Positions 35,664 to 46,949 of a DNA stretch of 64,000 nt are shown piece after piece; the stretch's first letter is position 1, and every line of letters starts with the position of its first letter. The position numbers and the translations under genes were made by a program. Origin of the DNA: Trichoderma breve (Eukaryota > Ascomycota > Sordariomycetes > Hypocreales > Hypocreaceae); assembly GCF_028502605.1 (NCBI RefSeq), contig NC_079232.1, positions 1,674,001-1,738,000 of the forward strand, read 5' to 3'. The notes under the pieces are model-generated. The model did not search any database, was not told the origin of the DNA, and saw only the letters and a list, made by a program, of their open reading frames with translations.

Positions 35664-37539
35664 ATGAATTCTGAACCAACTAGATCGCAGGAGTTGAGTG
35701 AGAAGGGATCGCCGTATGATGGGGCGAGCTCAGCATCCAACGATAACAGCAACAACAACTCTAACAACAACAGCAACGACAATGAAAAGTCCGCGGTTGT
35801 TGTCAAGTCCCAGGATGACCAAGACGAGGCATCTTCCACTTCCGTCAGTGACGTATTTGACGTTAAGCAATTTGATCCTGTCTTGGCCAGGAAGATGGCG
35901 CTTGTCAACCAGGCAATCGATGAGATCGGCATGACCAGCTTCCAATGGAACCTATTCTGGCTCAACGGTTTCGGATATACAGTTGATTCGGTACGCAGTT
36001 CTTCTCGTTATATGTTGTTTTCTGAAATATCATGTTGTAAACTAACATGTGGGAAACGCTCTTCTCGCACAGCTTCTCGTTGTTTGCCAGTCCATCGCAA
36101 ATCCTGCCGTACAGCAAGAGTATGGAAACCCCAGTGCTCACGTTTCCGGCATCCCGCTGGCTTCGCAGATTGGACTCCTCGTCGGCGCTGGCCTCTGGGG
36201 TTTCACTGCCGACATCATTGGTCGGAAGCTGGCATTCAACACAAGTCTCATGTCGTGCGCCGTCTTTGTCCTGATTGCTGGTGCCATGCCGTCTTACATC
36301 TCCTTTGCTACCATGTGAGTTTCCTCTCAAGCATCCACATGTTAGATGACCGGTAACTAATAACAGATCGTGACCTATGAATCAGTGTGGCCCTCTATTC
36401 CGCAGGTGCTGGCGGCAACTACATCCTCGATGCAACCAACTTTCTCGAGTTCCTCCCTACCACCCATGCTTGGCTCGTCACGTTCATGGCCGTCTGGTGG
36501 GCAGTTGGATATACCATCACCGGCCTCCTTGCTTGGGCCTTCATGGGCAACTTCAGTTGCGCCCCCGATGCCACGCCCGAAACATGTAGTCGAGCCGATA
36601 ACATGGGCTGGAGATACCTTCATTTCACCTGTGGTGGCCTTGTCCTAATCATGGCCATTGCCCGCTTTGCCCTTGTGCGCATGGTGCAGACGCCGCGATG
36701 GCTCATTGCCCAGAACCGTGACGAAGAGGTCATCAAGACTCTCAACGGCATTTCTCTCAAGGCCGGAAAGTCTCATAGCCTGACACTAGAACAACTACAG
36801 GCGGAGGGCATCGTTCTGCATACTCAGGAGTCGGCCTGGTCTGCCACTCGGCTCAAGATGCACTTCAAGGGCCTCTTCCAGACGCGGCAGCTTGCTTGGT
36901 CTACCACTGTCATCATCGCCAACTGGTTCGTCATTGGGATGGTGTCTCCCCTGTATAGCGTCTTCTTGCCATTCTATCTTGCATCTCGTGGTGCCGATTT
37001 TGGCGAGAGCTCGACTTATCTTACGTGGAGAGACTATGCCATCAACCAGGTTGCAGGGCTCGTCGGCCCAGTCATAGCCGCCGTTCTGGTCGAGACGAAG
37101 TTCTTGGGCCGTAGAGGCACACTCGCCATTGGAGCTTTGACGACGATGGTTCTCCAGTTTGGCTATACGCAGGTCAAGAATGAAGTGCAGAATGTTGGCG
37201 TTTCAGCTGCCATTTCCGCGGCATCGTGAGTCCCCTGCTGACACCTACTCTTCCCTTAGTATTTTTGAATAAAGGCTGACATTTTACTGTTGTAGCAACA
37301 TTTACTATGGAACCATTTATGCATATACTCCTGAAATTTTGCCCTCTGCCCATCGCGCCACGGGTTATGGCATCTGTGTTGTTCTCAACAGAGTCGGCGG
37401 CATTCTGGGAGTTTTGGTTGGAAGCTATGCAAACGTAGAGACGACGGCTCCTTTGTTTGTTTGCGCGGCGTTGTTTGGGCTGCTTGTTATTTTGAGTGTA
37501 ATTCTTCCGTTTGAGTCAATGGGCAAGAGAAGCGTATAG
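35664..37539 (+). CDS. MFS transporter
   Basis: Exons 35664-35990, 36073-36314, 36386-37225 and 37296-37539 give 550 residues, with donors GTACGC, GTGAGT and GTGAGT. About a dozen hydrophobic helices are present. The A-motif-like loop GLWGFTADIIGRKLAFN follows helix 2, and GAGGNYILDATNFLEF falls in the next helix, a pattern of the fungal MFS group related to sugar/acid and SV2-like carriers. The C-terminal half has TYTPEILPSAHRATGYG-type text (here YAYTPEILPSAHRATGYG). The N-terminal cytosolic tail (residues 1-60) carries an Asn/Ser low-complexity run coded by AAC repeats. The ATG at 35664 is chosen because the frame upstream lacks coding character and contains the TATA box. Its divergence from the dioxygenase suggests import of the dioxygenase substrate. 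Confidence 0.9.
35730..35784 (+). repeat. AAC/AGC trinucleotide tract inside MFS coding sequence
   Basis: Imperfect AAC-rich repeats encoding an Asn/Ser run in the cytosolic N-terminal tail. The unit is three bases, so length changes would stay in frame. Confidence 0.6.
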
Positions 37540-38455
37540 AGCAAATAAATAATTTATCTTTTCACTCTTTCTTTCTTTCATAAGATAGGACGGGATGCGG
37601 AAGCACGGCACTGCATATATCGCTGTCACATGAATTGGCAGAAATGGTGCATGCTGAACCGACTCAAGTTGCTGCTGTAGCAATAGATGCCTGTTCTTCT
37701 GATATTGCGTCAACAGGTTTAAAATCCCGTTGTTCTGTCATGAATTGTATTTGTCGCTGGTTATCCTCGGGCAAAAAAACATCATCGGCCTTCCGGAACC
37801 GGATATCTCGAGTAGAACCGGCAACGAACCGGAGATGCCCTGAAAATCGATGCTTCTCGGCTCAAGAGATTGCGGGGATGGCACTTGACATCTGACTCGG
37901 GACCTAAAAAGACTTCGGCGTCCAAGCGTCCGGGCCGGACACCGGAGGGAGAGACGGTGACGGAACTGGTTCGAGTTTCGTTCAGCTAATATAAACGGAC
38001 TCAGCTAATATAAATGGGCAAGATGATTGCGATCCGGGGTCTAGTGCGCGAATTTGTATGCGCATGATCAAACCATTACGTGGTGGCAAATCTCCCCCAC
38101 ACGGCGGCACAGTTAGAATATTCTGCACAGGGGTTTTGGAATTTTGTTATCTGGGCTGACTCGCTGAAGGATGGAGGCTGTTGTTGGTCATGAGATGCGT
38201 AAGAAAACTTTTTACTTAGTTTCCTTATCGTCAAAAGCTGCCCAATTATTGAATGTCGCTATCAGAAACACTCGATACTGTAATGTGAAAGACGCAGATG
38301 TAATATGTAAACCGTAAAATTATTCTTTTCAGGGCCAAACTATGATGCCAACCAATCCTTTCCATATGCTACAAAAGCCCAACTAAAATGAAATATCGCT
38401 TTCTCTTGATTAAACAACGCCCCTATGCTTCCCAAAATGGTTTCAATTTTTCAGT
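37540..38455. other. Convergent intergenic spacer
   Basis: About 900 bases between the transporter and the aminotransferase. It includes a short direct repeat CAGCTAATATAAA occurring twice near 37984-38015. No gene seen. Confidence 0.45.
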
Positions 38456-40341
38456 CTATGCTGATCCAAGAGCCTTGTCCAATGCGGAAATCAAGAAAGG
38501 AACTGCATGATCATTAGTAAATAGAAACGACAAATTGTCTTGGTTGATCAGATTGGACTTACTGTGAGCCTCCTCGAAGATGAGCATGGGACGGAGTCGC
38601 ACCGTCTGGGTGCCGCATGTGCCAATGTTGACGCCCAGGCTCTTCATCTTCTTGACGAGGCTAGCCGGGTCGGTTGTGTCAAAGGCAATGTATGTTCTGA
38701 ACAAGCATCATTAGCAGGGGCACTTTGATACCGATTAATTTCATTATAGAAACTTACCCTTGTCCCTTGCCGCGCAGGTTCCTGACAAGCTGGGGGTACT
38801 TGGTAGCGAGGCGCTCGAGTTCGCTGTAGAGGGCGACACCAACGCGAGCCTGGAAATCTAGTTAGCCTTTGGGAATGGCTCAAAGGGGGAAATATCTGTT
38901 GGACTTACGGTTTGGCTGACGAGATCGCGGGCAAGAATCTCCTCGACAACGGCCTTGCTCATGAGAACACGGGCTGGGTCACCAATCCAACTAGTTTTTA
39001 GTGTTAGCGCATATATTCAGTATCATAGATTTGCGTTCACATCATAATCGGGCACAACTAACGTGTTGAACTGGCGGTAAGCCTTATCAGGGACCAATCT
39101 GGGGTTACCAAAGTAGTAACCGGCAGTCTGGGCCTTCTTGGAGAAAGTGACAATATCAGGAGGAGAAGTCAGGTTCCAGTGCTGGTGGCCCCAGAATTTG
39201 CCGGTGGCGCCGAATCCTGTGCATGATGCATTAGCGACATCGTATTTGGGGCGGCAGTTATCCTGCGTATGCAGATCAGATTAACGTACCAGTCTGGACC
39301 TCGTCAACAATCATGGTGACGTTGTGCTTCTGGGTGATGTCACGAAGGCCCTGGAAGAAAGCAGGGGAGGCGTGGTTGTCACCACCCTCACTCTGAATGG
39401 GCTCAACGATCAAACCAGCGACGGGGAATTGCCTATGCAAAAACGTGTCAGTGGAAAATTGTACCATTTATACTGATAGTGGCTTAAACGAACCATGTGG
39501 TGATGAGCTCCTCGACCTTATCGAGGCATCGCTTCTCCTCGGCGGCGTTCTCAGCGGCGAACTTGTCAAGAGGATACTTCAGGGCAGGGAAGGGTGCCTG
39601 AGGCCAGTTGAATGAAGGAATATCGAGCTTGTGAACAGCCTTTGAGCGGGTGGCAGACAAGCTACCGAATCCTCGTCCGTGGAACGAGTTGGCAAAGCTG
39701 AGAATGGCGAGTTCGGGTGAACCGGGCTTTGCGTTGTTGAGGCACGAGCTGACTTCGTGGTCGGACCATTCGACACCCTCACCACGCTGCTTGCGGCGGT
39801 ACAGCATGAAAGCCGCCTTGAAGGCAAGCTCGTTGGCCTCAGAGCCGGACTGAGCAGTGAAGATCTTGTCACATCCCTCAGGGGCGACCTTGAGAAGACC
39901 GTTCTTCAGTGAGTCGTGCCAGTGGCTGGAGGGGAAGTTGCCCAGAGCAGGACGGTTGACCAGGGCAGAGATCATCTCACGGGACTGAGCGGCCTTGGTG
40001 AGAGTTGGGTTGTTGTAACCAACAGGAATGGAGGCAATCTGAGAGTAGCTGATTGAAGCTGTTAGCCATGATATGATCATGTATTTCATGAGACATCTCA
40101 AACATACACATCAAGATACTGGTTGCCGTCAACATCGACAATGCTTCACATATAAGTTAGCCTCCACGTTCTCTCTAAATGCATGGCAAGAATAATCATA
40201 CTAGTTGCCCTCGCTCTTGTCGTAATCAGCAACAAAGTAAAAAGCTCGGTTATCAAAGAATGAGCCCAGCTTCTCGGCTTCGGCCTTAGACTGAGGTCCA
40301 GGGACCTCGGTGGCCACTTTCACTTCACGAACAGAAGACAT
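38456..40341 (-). CDS. gatA: 4-aminobutyrate (GABA) aminotransferase
   Basis: Nine exons on the minus strand: 40341-40202, 40143-40108, 40048-39494, 39432-39290, 39216-39063, 38990-38909, 38849-38758, 38696-38563 and 38502-38456. All junctions keep frame and give 460 residues, near yeast Uga1. This class-III PLP enzyme moves the amino group of GABA (or beta-alanine and similar omega-amino acids) to 2-oxoglutarate. Visible marks include [24 protein letters not shown], the PLP-phosphate loop [14 protein letters not shown], the Asp of [11 protein letters not shown] and the Schiff-base lysine in VTFSKKAQ (about K318-319). The end [16 protein letters not shown] is typical. No N-terminal targeting peptide is seen, so it is probably cytosolic. 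It lies tail to tail with the MFS transporter. Confidence 0.95.
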
Positions 40342-41794
40342 TGTAGAAGGAACTTGATGTGATGAGCTTCAGGTTCGCTGGAGTATGTATGAGTTGGTGA
40401 TACTTTAGAGATGAAAAAAAAAGAAGGTTTGGAAGATAGGCTCTTATAGTTAAATTCCTGATACCCCGGAACTGCGATTCCCGGTTGACAGAGTGGCGGA
40501 TGCGGGGAATCCACACTAGAGATAGAGCAGGAGGGAAGCATATTGGAGGAGAGAGTCGACCGGCCCGGTTCCGGTTCCGTGCCGGCCCCACGTGAACAAC
40601 CAACTTCCGGATGTCCAAAGCCGAAATTGTAGAATGTAGAAGACGATATCGGAATCGACGGATTAGGGGACTGGAGAAGATTGTTATATGAGATAAAAGA
40701 TTGATCATCCAACGATGTGCAACTCGTACGATAAGGATGGAGGCGAAATGATTTGGGTGTAATAGGGATGCACCACATTGGTGAAATCTTGAGTGGAGCC
40801 TAGCAACCACTGCTACGACATCGATCGATTTTTATATCCAGAGATAAGAATCATCATAGAAAAGCGGCGGCTCTCTTTTGATACAGAGTATCTTCAATAA
40901 TGCGCCGGCTAAGAAGAGGTTTACACGTTGCACGTATAGCCTCTCAAGTATATTAACACACTGTTTCACAGATGCTTCGATTGGGCACCCAGGTCGCCAA
41001 TGCCGAGAGGTCGACAGACTCTGTTGATGAAATCGCAATCGTCGCAGTTCTCAGCAACTCCTGGATATCAATTTCAAGGGAGAACTCGCCTTCTCTGGTG
41101 CAGATACAAACGCATGCCTGATTATTAGTCACACTTGTCGCTCAAGGGAACCTCAAGAGTCGAGAGAGGGCGAAATGATGTTTGTCATCTGGTCATGACC
41201 TCACAGTTCGGCGGATATGATTCTAACGCATATTCTTCTTGATGACGATATCGAGCCGCATCTGTCTTTTTTGGTGCAGAAACAAATTGAATTAGTAAAA
41301 TAGCGCTAAAAACGACCAAGGTATCCGTATATAGAATATAAATGGCAGCCATCCCGTGTCTGCTCTGCGCAAGCGAAGAGAAAAAAATAAACCACCCTGG
41401 CTAGATCTGGCGATCCGTCCAGTCCTAATCGCATCGGTGGACCCGTACGTAACCCGCAACGGCAAACTCCAGTACGCCTTTCCAGTTTCCTCCAATATTT
41501 TGCTTCCAAAGATGTAGATCAAAATGCCGACTTGCAAAAACATGTGCGCGCGTCGTCGGCTTGTTGAAATGGTTCGCAGCAATGGCTCGCCGCGTGGGTA
41601 GTGAATTGAGTATACTCGTTCGCTCAGCGCCATATTATCGCGGATGTAAGTACCGCTTTTCAAGGGACACCATCAAGGTTTCATTTTCCGGCTTCATATC
41701 CGATTCTTTGCCTCGCTGTTTCATTCTGTGTTTCTGTGCGGAAGGCTCAAGATGTAGAATAACTGCCAGAACTCGTGTCGCGATAAATTCCGTC
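40342..41794. other. Intergenic
   Basis: About 1.45 kb. The left part should be the aminotransferase promoter (minus strand), with a GC-rich patch CCGGCCCGGTTCCGGTTCCG near 40560. No coding feature is convincing. Confidence 0.45.
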
Positions 41795-42231
41795 TCATCT
41801 TCTCCCCAGCATCGCCTTGAAGCGATCGCGCCGCCTCTGTTTTTGGACTGGCGTCTGCTCAAGGCCATAGGCGGCCAGTTCGAATGGATCGGTCGCTTCT
41901 TCGAGTTTGTCAATTTGTCTCCGTCTCAGAGTCAACCAAACTAGAACTAATAGTGCCGACCCCAAGATCAGGAGACTGGAACATGGCGAAGAAAAAAAGA
42001 GTCAGTGAGTTTGTAATTGAGATAAAAAAAAAGGCCACTTGAGGCTTCATGAGAATGGAGGCCTCACCCTGTTGCAACGACGACCCCAACTACAATCTGC
42101 GTGTGCGAGGTGGGCTTCTCGCATGTGTTGCTCTCTTGGGTATCTGTGCAGCGCGTCGTGAGGAGTTTGGTGATGCCGTCTAACTGCTCAATTGAGCGTC
42201 TAAGTGTGGTCGCCATTGTGTCACGCGTCAT
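41795..42231 (-). CDS. Two-exon single-pass TM microprotein, unknown
   Basis: Found only by splicing: exons 42231-42068 and 41975-41795, intron of 92 nt (donor GTGAGG, ACTGAC branch followed by a T-run, acceptor TTCCAG), 114 residues. The N-terminus (ATTLRRSIEQLDGITKLLTTRC) looks like an amphipathic helix and is followed by a polar loop with two cysteines. The intron falls inside the membrane helix, which becomes continuous on splicing (QIVVGVVVATG joined to LLILGSALLVLVWL). A basic stop-transfer LRRRQIDKLEE and a positively charged end (VQKQRRRDRFKAMLGRR) complete it. An alternative start at 42216 gives five fewer residues. No named family is recognised. The restored helix across the junction is the main support for the model. 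Confidence 0.6.
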
Positions 42232-43580
42232 CTCGAAACCTCTGCTTGTTTTCAAGAAGTATTGATTGAGAGGAAAGATGACAGAAAAACTTGAAGCTTC
42301 AAATCACACCACATCCCTTGAGCCATCACCTGGAGCCATGGACTCGTATATATCTCGCCCTCAATTGGTCACTGTTAGTCCGCGGCGCGCTGGTCCGCCA
42401 AGGTCCGCATGTCTGTTACCAGTAAACAGATTAACCGCATCGCCATTCCGCACGGCCAAGAGGGCTGTGCAACGGAGGTTTCAGACTTGCATTCCCCGCA
42501 GCCCTGGGAAATGAAACGAAATCGCCAGGCCAATAGAAGGCTGTGCGTGCCTGGTTTCACCCCGCGCTGGCGTACGTTTTTGGAGTAGCTTCAGCAGTAG
42601 CTGATCGTTCTGGTATGGAGATTCCAAGCACAGCATCGCCGCGACACGGCTGAGGCGCCAATGAGACGCTCTTAGCCGCCTTGTTCAGGGCATTTGTACT
42701 CGTACCCTTCAAACAGCCTGCACAGACGGCGCTGGACTGGTTTGTTGCAGGGTTTCACGATTGGCGAAGAAGAAGCGTGTGCATAGCGATGTCCTAAACA
42801 AGCAACTGCCACGGGAGACGCCAAAAGAAAACAAAATGATGGATTGCCAAATACGAGGCTTTGCCACTTCAAACCGGCAGCGATGATCCGACTTTGCAAG
42901 GTTGTCACACCAGGCGATGGTCGCATTGACCTGTTTTTAAACACGCCAGGGCCCCCTTCCCAGGAGCTAATCTTAGATCAAGAGCCTTTTTTCGATTGTA
43001 TCCCTGCATGATGTCACTTCTGCAAGCACATTGACGTGACAAATTATATAATAGTATAGTAAGTTCTGGCGGGCTCCGTTAAGTTCCCGTTGGCGAAAGA
43101 CAATGGCATCTTGCATTCTCAATTTCGTTTGGATAAAAATAAATCGCTGGTGAGATATCTCGGAAGCATCTCATAAACCATGATGCTCCATATGGATCGA
43201 CCGGCTCTCCCCGAGCTGTCCTGACTTGCGCTGCAAGGTGCTTAAAATAAACACAATGTCGGAGTTCTGTTGGCCCTCAAGGAGAACCCGCTGGCCTCCT
43301 CCTCTTTCGAAGTTATCATATAGCCTTGTGTCGCTGCGGGTTTTGTAATTGTACCATGGAGCCAGCCTGGAGCAGATTGACAACCTCTGATTGAACCAAA
43401 ACGCAGTGGTTGCAGTGATCTCGTTGGCTCCGTCTTTGGTTCTAAATTTGTCACCAAAGGTGGAACCGACCGGTATATTATACCATCTGTCTCCTGGAAG
43501 AATGCGCACAAACCCGTTATAATGGAGTGTGCTCCTTACCGATCTTCAGGGTCAACCCTTTTCTTGACCCTGTACATCTT
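42232..43580. other. Intergenic, no convincing gene
   Basis: About 1.35 kb between two minus-strand genes. Short open frames only; none has coherent composition or a domain. Confidence 0.45.
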
Positions 43581-46199
43581 TCAGCCGTGTCCAGAATCAA
43601 TATTCGATCCAAATTCATTCCCGAAGAAAGCCGAAAAATCATCCAGATTTTGCGGAAATGATGCAAAATGCCCATCGACGCCGAAAAAGGGAGTACTTGA
43701 CGGCATCATCGTTGTATCTTCTTTCTGTGGTTCTCCTGTGTGCTTCGGTGGCTCTGACGCCGGGGGTGCCATTGGCTCTTGTTTCTTTTGAGCGCCTCCA
43801 TCTGCTGTTTCTGGTAAAGGCGCATCGCTCTTCCACAGCTGCTCCCATCTTTTGAACTTTGCGTATTGGGACTCGCTCACTGTAGTGCTGGTAGTCTGCT
43901 CCTGCGTATTCATGTTGGCGATGGCTTGTTCAAAAGCCTCAATCAACGAGACTTCGGATTGTGTAGATTGGCTGCCAGTTGACATCTCCTTAAGCATCGA
44001 CAGGCCATCTCGCAAAGCCTGTCTAAACATGTATGTCTTCTGGGAAAGACATTGTGTAGTAATGACGAGGAGAGCTGCCCGACAAGAGCTGAACTCGGTG
44101 TAAGAGGCTCGGGCAAGGCCAATCGTATTTCGCAGGCAGCGACACGTGTCTATAACTGACAGGGCGGCTTCGATGCAGTCCGCTAACAGAGTTGAACGAG
44201 TGCTTTTTTTGCTCAAAGACGCACTCGAGGGAGCGTTTACAGACGTGGACGGGCTGCTGCCATCCCTCAATACTGCCTCGGGGAAGATGAAGACGCGACC
44301 AACGTACATGCGGACGAGGCAATATTCCAACTGTAGATGCATATGCTTGCGAGAAATTTTCGACTGGGATGTGAATTCTTTGCAAAAGATGTCATTTGGT
44401 AGAGCATCCCACCACGTCTTGAGTTCACGGTGAAGTTGTGCGAGCCTTTTCAGCCCCTCCGGTACTTCATGTTTAGGCACCGATCTCAAGATTGCTCTAG
44501 AGAATACCAATTAGCCATCTGATTTAATTCTAAGTCATCTTGAAAGGTCTCACATTTCACGAGACATTTTACTCAGCTGCTGGTTCAGCTCCAAAGTTGC
44601 CAAGATGTGAGCAGTATCGGTTTGCGAGGTCGAGGACCATAGATCAGGACGATGAACGGGAAAGTCAGCATCCACATCAGTACTGGATATAGATGTCGGT
44701 CTGCCATGAAACGTTCCAACACGCCTAGTGATTTTTGGTTAGCTTATTGAACATGTCTCCCCATTCCTCGGCGCAAAAAGGATGTCATTAAGCAAAGCGT
44801 ACTTTTCGATGGTGTATACGCTCCACCAAACCCGATTCCTGGTTTCAACAACGTCTGCATCTCGACTTTCGACGGGGTATTTCCTATGCATGCCGTTCTG
44901 TATCGCAAGCTTAAGGGCTAGATTGAGATAAATGTATGCCAGTCCAGATGCATCGACCGGAAGCGTATATATGCCGAGTAACAAACAGGCTTGGACACTC
45001 TCCAGCGATGAGGCCGTAATTACATCTGGAAGCAGTCGGCATGCCTGCTGATAGAATAGTATCCCAACGGAGTCTTCGGTAAATGCATCGGGCCCCTTTT
45101 CCGTGGGATTCTCGGCACCATCAACCAACGATTCGAGGTAGGCGAATTGCGTTCCAATGGCAAGAATGGCAAAGAGGATGCACACTGACCCCACGTCCCG
45201 CCGGGAGAATGCTGCCGAATTTTCATAAGCAAGATCAAGCTTGGCTTTGAGCCAGATCTGTTCAACGAAGAAATAGTTGGTCTGTGCATGTTTGAAGAAG
45301 GAATAAACGAGAAAGTCGGCGATAGGTCTCGGCGGTAAAAGTGCTAATGCACCTATTGCATCTGAATGTGACTGTAGCTCTTCAGCGCGGTAGTACTCCT
45401 TAAAAGTTGTTGGTGATTTAGATGAATGCTACACAACTTGGTCAGCTTGAATGCAAGATATCAGCAGTAGTCAGCATTCACATTTAAAGTGTCGCTGGGA
45501 ACACTCTGATCGATCCATTTCTTGATCCGCATTGAAAAATTCCAATGAGAAAACTCTCCAGAATAATCTAAAAGTCAAGGTTAGCATCCAACTTGCCGGT
45601 AAGATAGACAAGACCGAGTTCGTACGTGTGACATTGCCGTGGAGGGGCCGTATCTCAAACTTTTCATCCACGCCCTCAAATTCAGAGCTCTGAGAGGAGG
45701 TGTCTGCCGGTCGAGGGGAATTCCGACGTTTCTCTGCGGCTTGAGCTAATCCCTTGAGGGTTTCGAGATCTAAAGCATCTTTATTTCCGACGTAACCCTT
45801 GACGATTCTCTCCAGATATTCGAGCCTCTTTGCTTGTTCAGCGGAGCTATGATCAGGCGCGCGAGGTCTTTGGCTGTTAGAACACTTCGTCTTGGCTTCT
45901 CCCGCATCATATCATGAGAAAGTTCTACCTTGGAGGGCGCATTCCTGAGCCAGCTTGCGAATCCCCTTCAGTTGCGGCCCTGCCTGAGAAATCGCACTGG
46001 CGACCTAGCCGGAAGCATCTCCGACAAGGCACGCCTCCATCACATCTTTCCTTCTGGCGGCGACAGCCATCACACCTATACAGACAGAGTCAGACACAAC
46101 CTTGATGTCCTCGGGTCAGCATCAAACGTACGCGCGCGCGGCTCGTTTCCTCTCTCTATCTAGATGACGGCTTGGCTTTGACGATTCCTGAATGTCCAT
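43581..46199 (-). CDS. Zn2Cys6 fungal-specific transcription factor, seven exons
   Basis: Exons on the minus strand: 46199-46132, 46075-45929, 45873-45626, 45567-45482, 45428-44803, 44724-44554 and 44496-43581 (753 residues). The first splice creates ARACDGC, so the zinc cluster C24-x2-C27-x6-C34-x5-C40-x2-C43-x6-C50 starts right after an intron. A linker and helix (AEQAKRLEYLERIVKGYVG) follow. The fungal_trans domain covers about residues 210-450, with SLESVQACLLLGIYTL, then NRVWWSVYTIEKRVGTFHGRPTSI-type text spliced at 44803/44724. The C-terminal third is Ser/Thr/Pro-rich and ends with aromatic/acidic motifs (DDFSAFFGNEF) that look like an activation region. It faces away from the GNAT gene across a 750-base interval holding an inverted repeat. 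Targets are unknown. Confidence 0.9.
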
Positions 46200-46949
46200 G
46201 AGGGGTCACGGCGATGACACCAGTTCAGTGACGGTCCGAGATGCCGCAGATTTTGCTGATGCGAGATGATGAAACCTCATCCAATCACTTTATGGAGTTG
46301 AAGAGTGGATTGCTGTGACTTATCGCGAACCCCAGAAGGCGATATGGGAGAGCAGCTAGCTGCTAGTTTGTATGACTAAGCGATGGGGGCGACAACCGAG
46401 CAAGCCGAGGTCGGGGATTCTCGACCTTTCCTTTCCCATACGCCAAGCTAGAAATGGAATGATTGAATATAATCATTCTCGTCAAACGGAGTGCGGGGGT
46501 TAGCTCGAAAATCGAAAGGCCGCTGGAATATTTGTTGTGCTGCTGGAAGACAAATCTTGATGTCTACGATGCATCATTTGTGGGGTGGCAATCTATCTTG
46601 CATGGTAGGTACATGTAGCTACGGGAAGATCCGGTAGCGAGACAAGAGAGCATTCGTTCAAATTTAATCCGGCGGAATTGATACAGATGGTTATAAAATG
46701 GTAAATCCGCACAGCTAAACAGGGGTTATTGCGTTCCAAGGTTATAAGTGCTATGAAGTGTCAGACACATCGCCTGCCAGGTGTGATGGATTGCCGGATA
46801 CAGGTATACAACAAATAGCCGTTCATCGGGTATCCGGCAATCCATCATCGCATATCCAGGCCCTATTTATTTCATTTATACTGTTTCTCAACAAATGCGG
46901 TCCTATTTTCTGGTCTCTTGATTTGACAAAGGCAAATCATAACGCCCTC
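46200..46949. promoter_or_regulatory. Divergent promoter between Zn2Cys6 regulator and GNAT gene
   Basis: A 750-base interval shared by two outward-facing genes. It holds the perfect 18-bp inverted repeat at 46784-46847 (separate entry). No gene is seen in it. The open frame on the plus strand from 46758 is treated as leader. Confidence 0.4.
46784..46847. repeat. Perfect 18-bp inverted repeat with 28-bp loop
   Basis: Left arm TGATGGATTGCCGGATAC at 46784-46801 and right arm GTATCCGGCAATCCATCA at 46830-46847 are exact reverse complements. It lies about 100 bases before the ATG at 46950. Each arm contains CCGG, so an everted or inverted CGG pair typical of Zn2Cys6 operators is present. A hairpin in the mRNA leader is the alternative. 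Confidence 0.8.

Noticed and set aside
40320..40810. Two overlapping minus-strand frames upstream of the aminotransferase
   Set aside because: They run into the aminotransferase start in other frames and lack domain character; taken as leader sequence.
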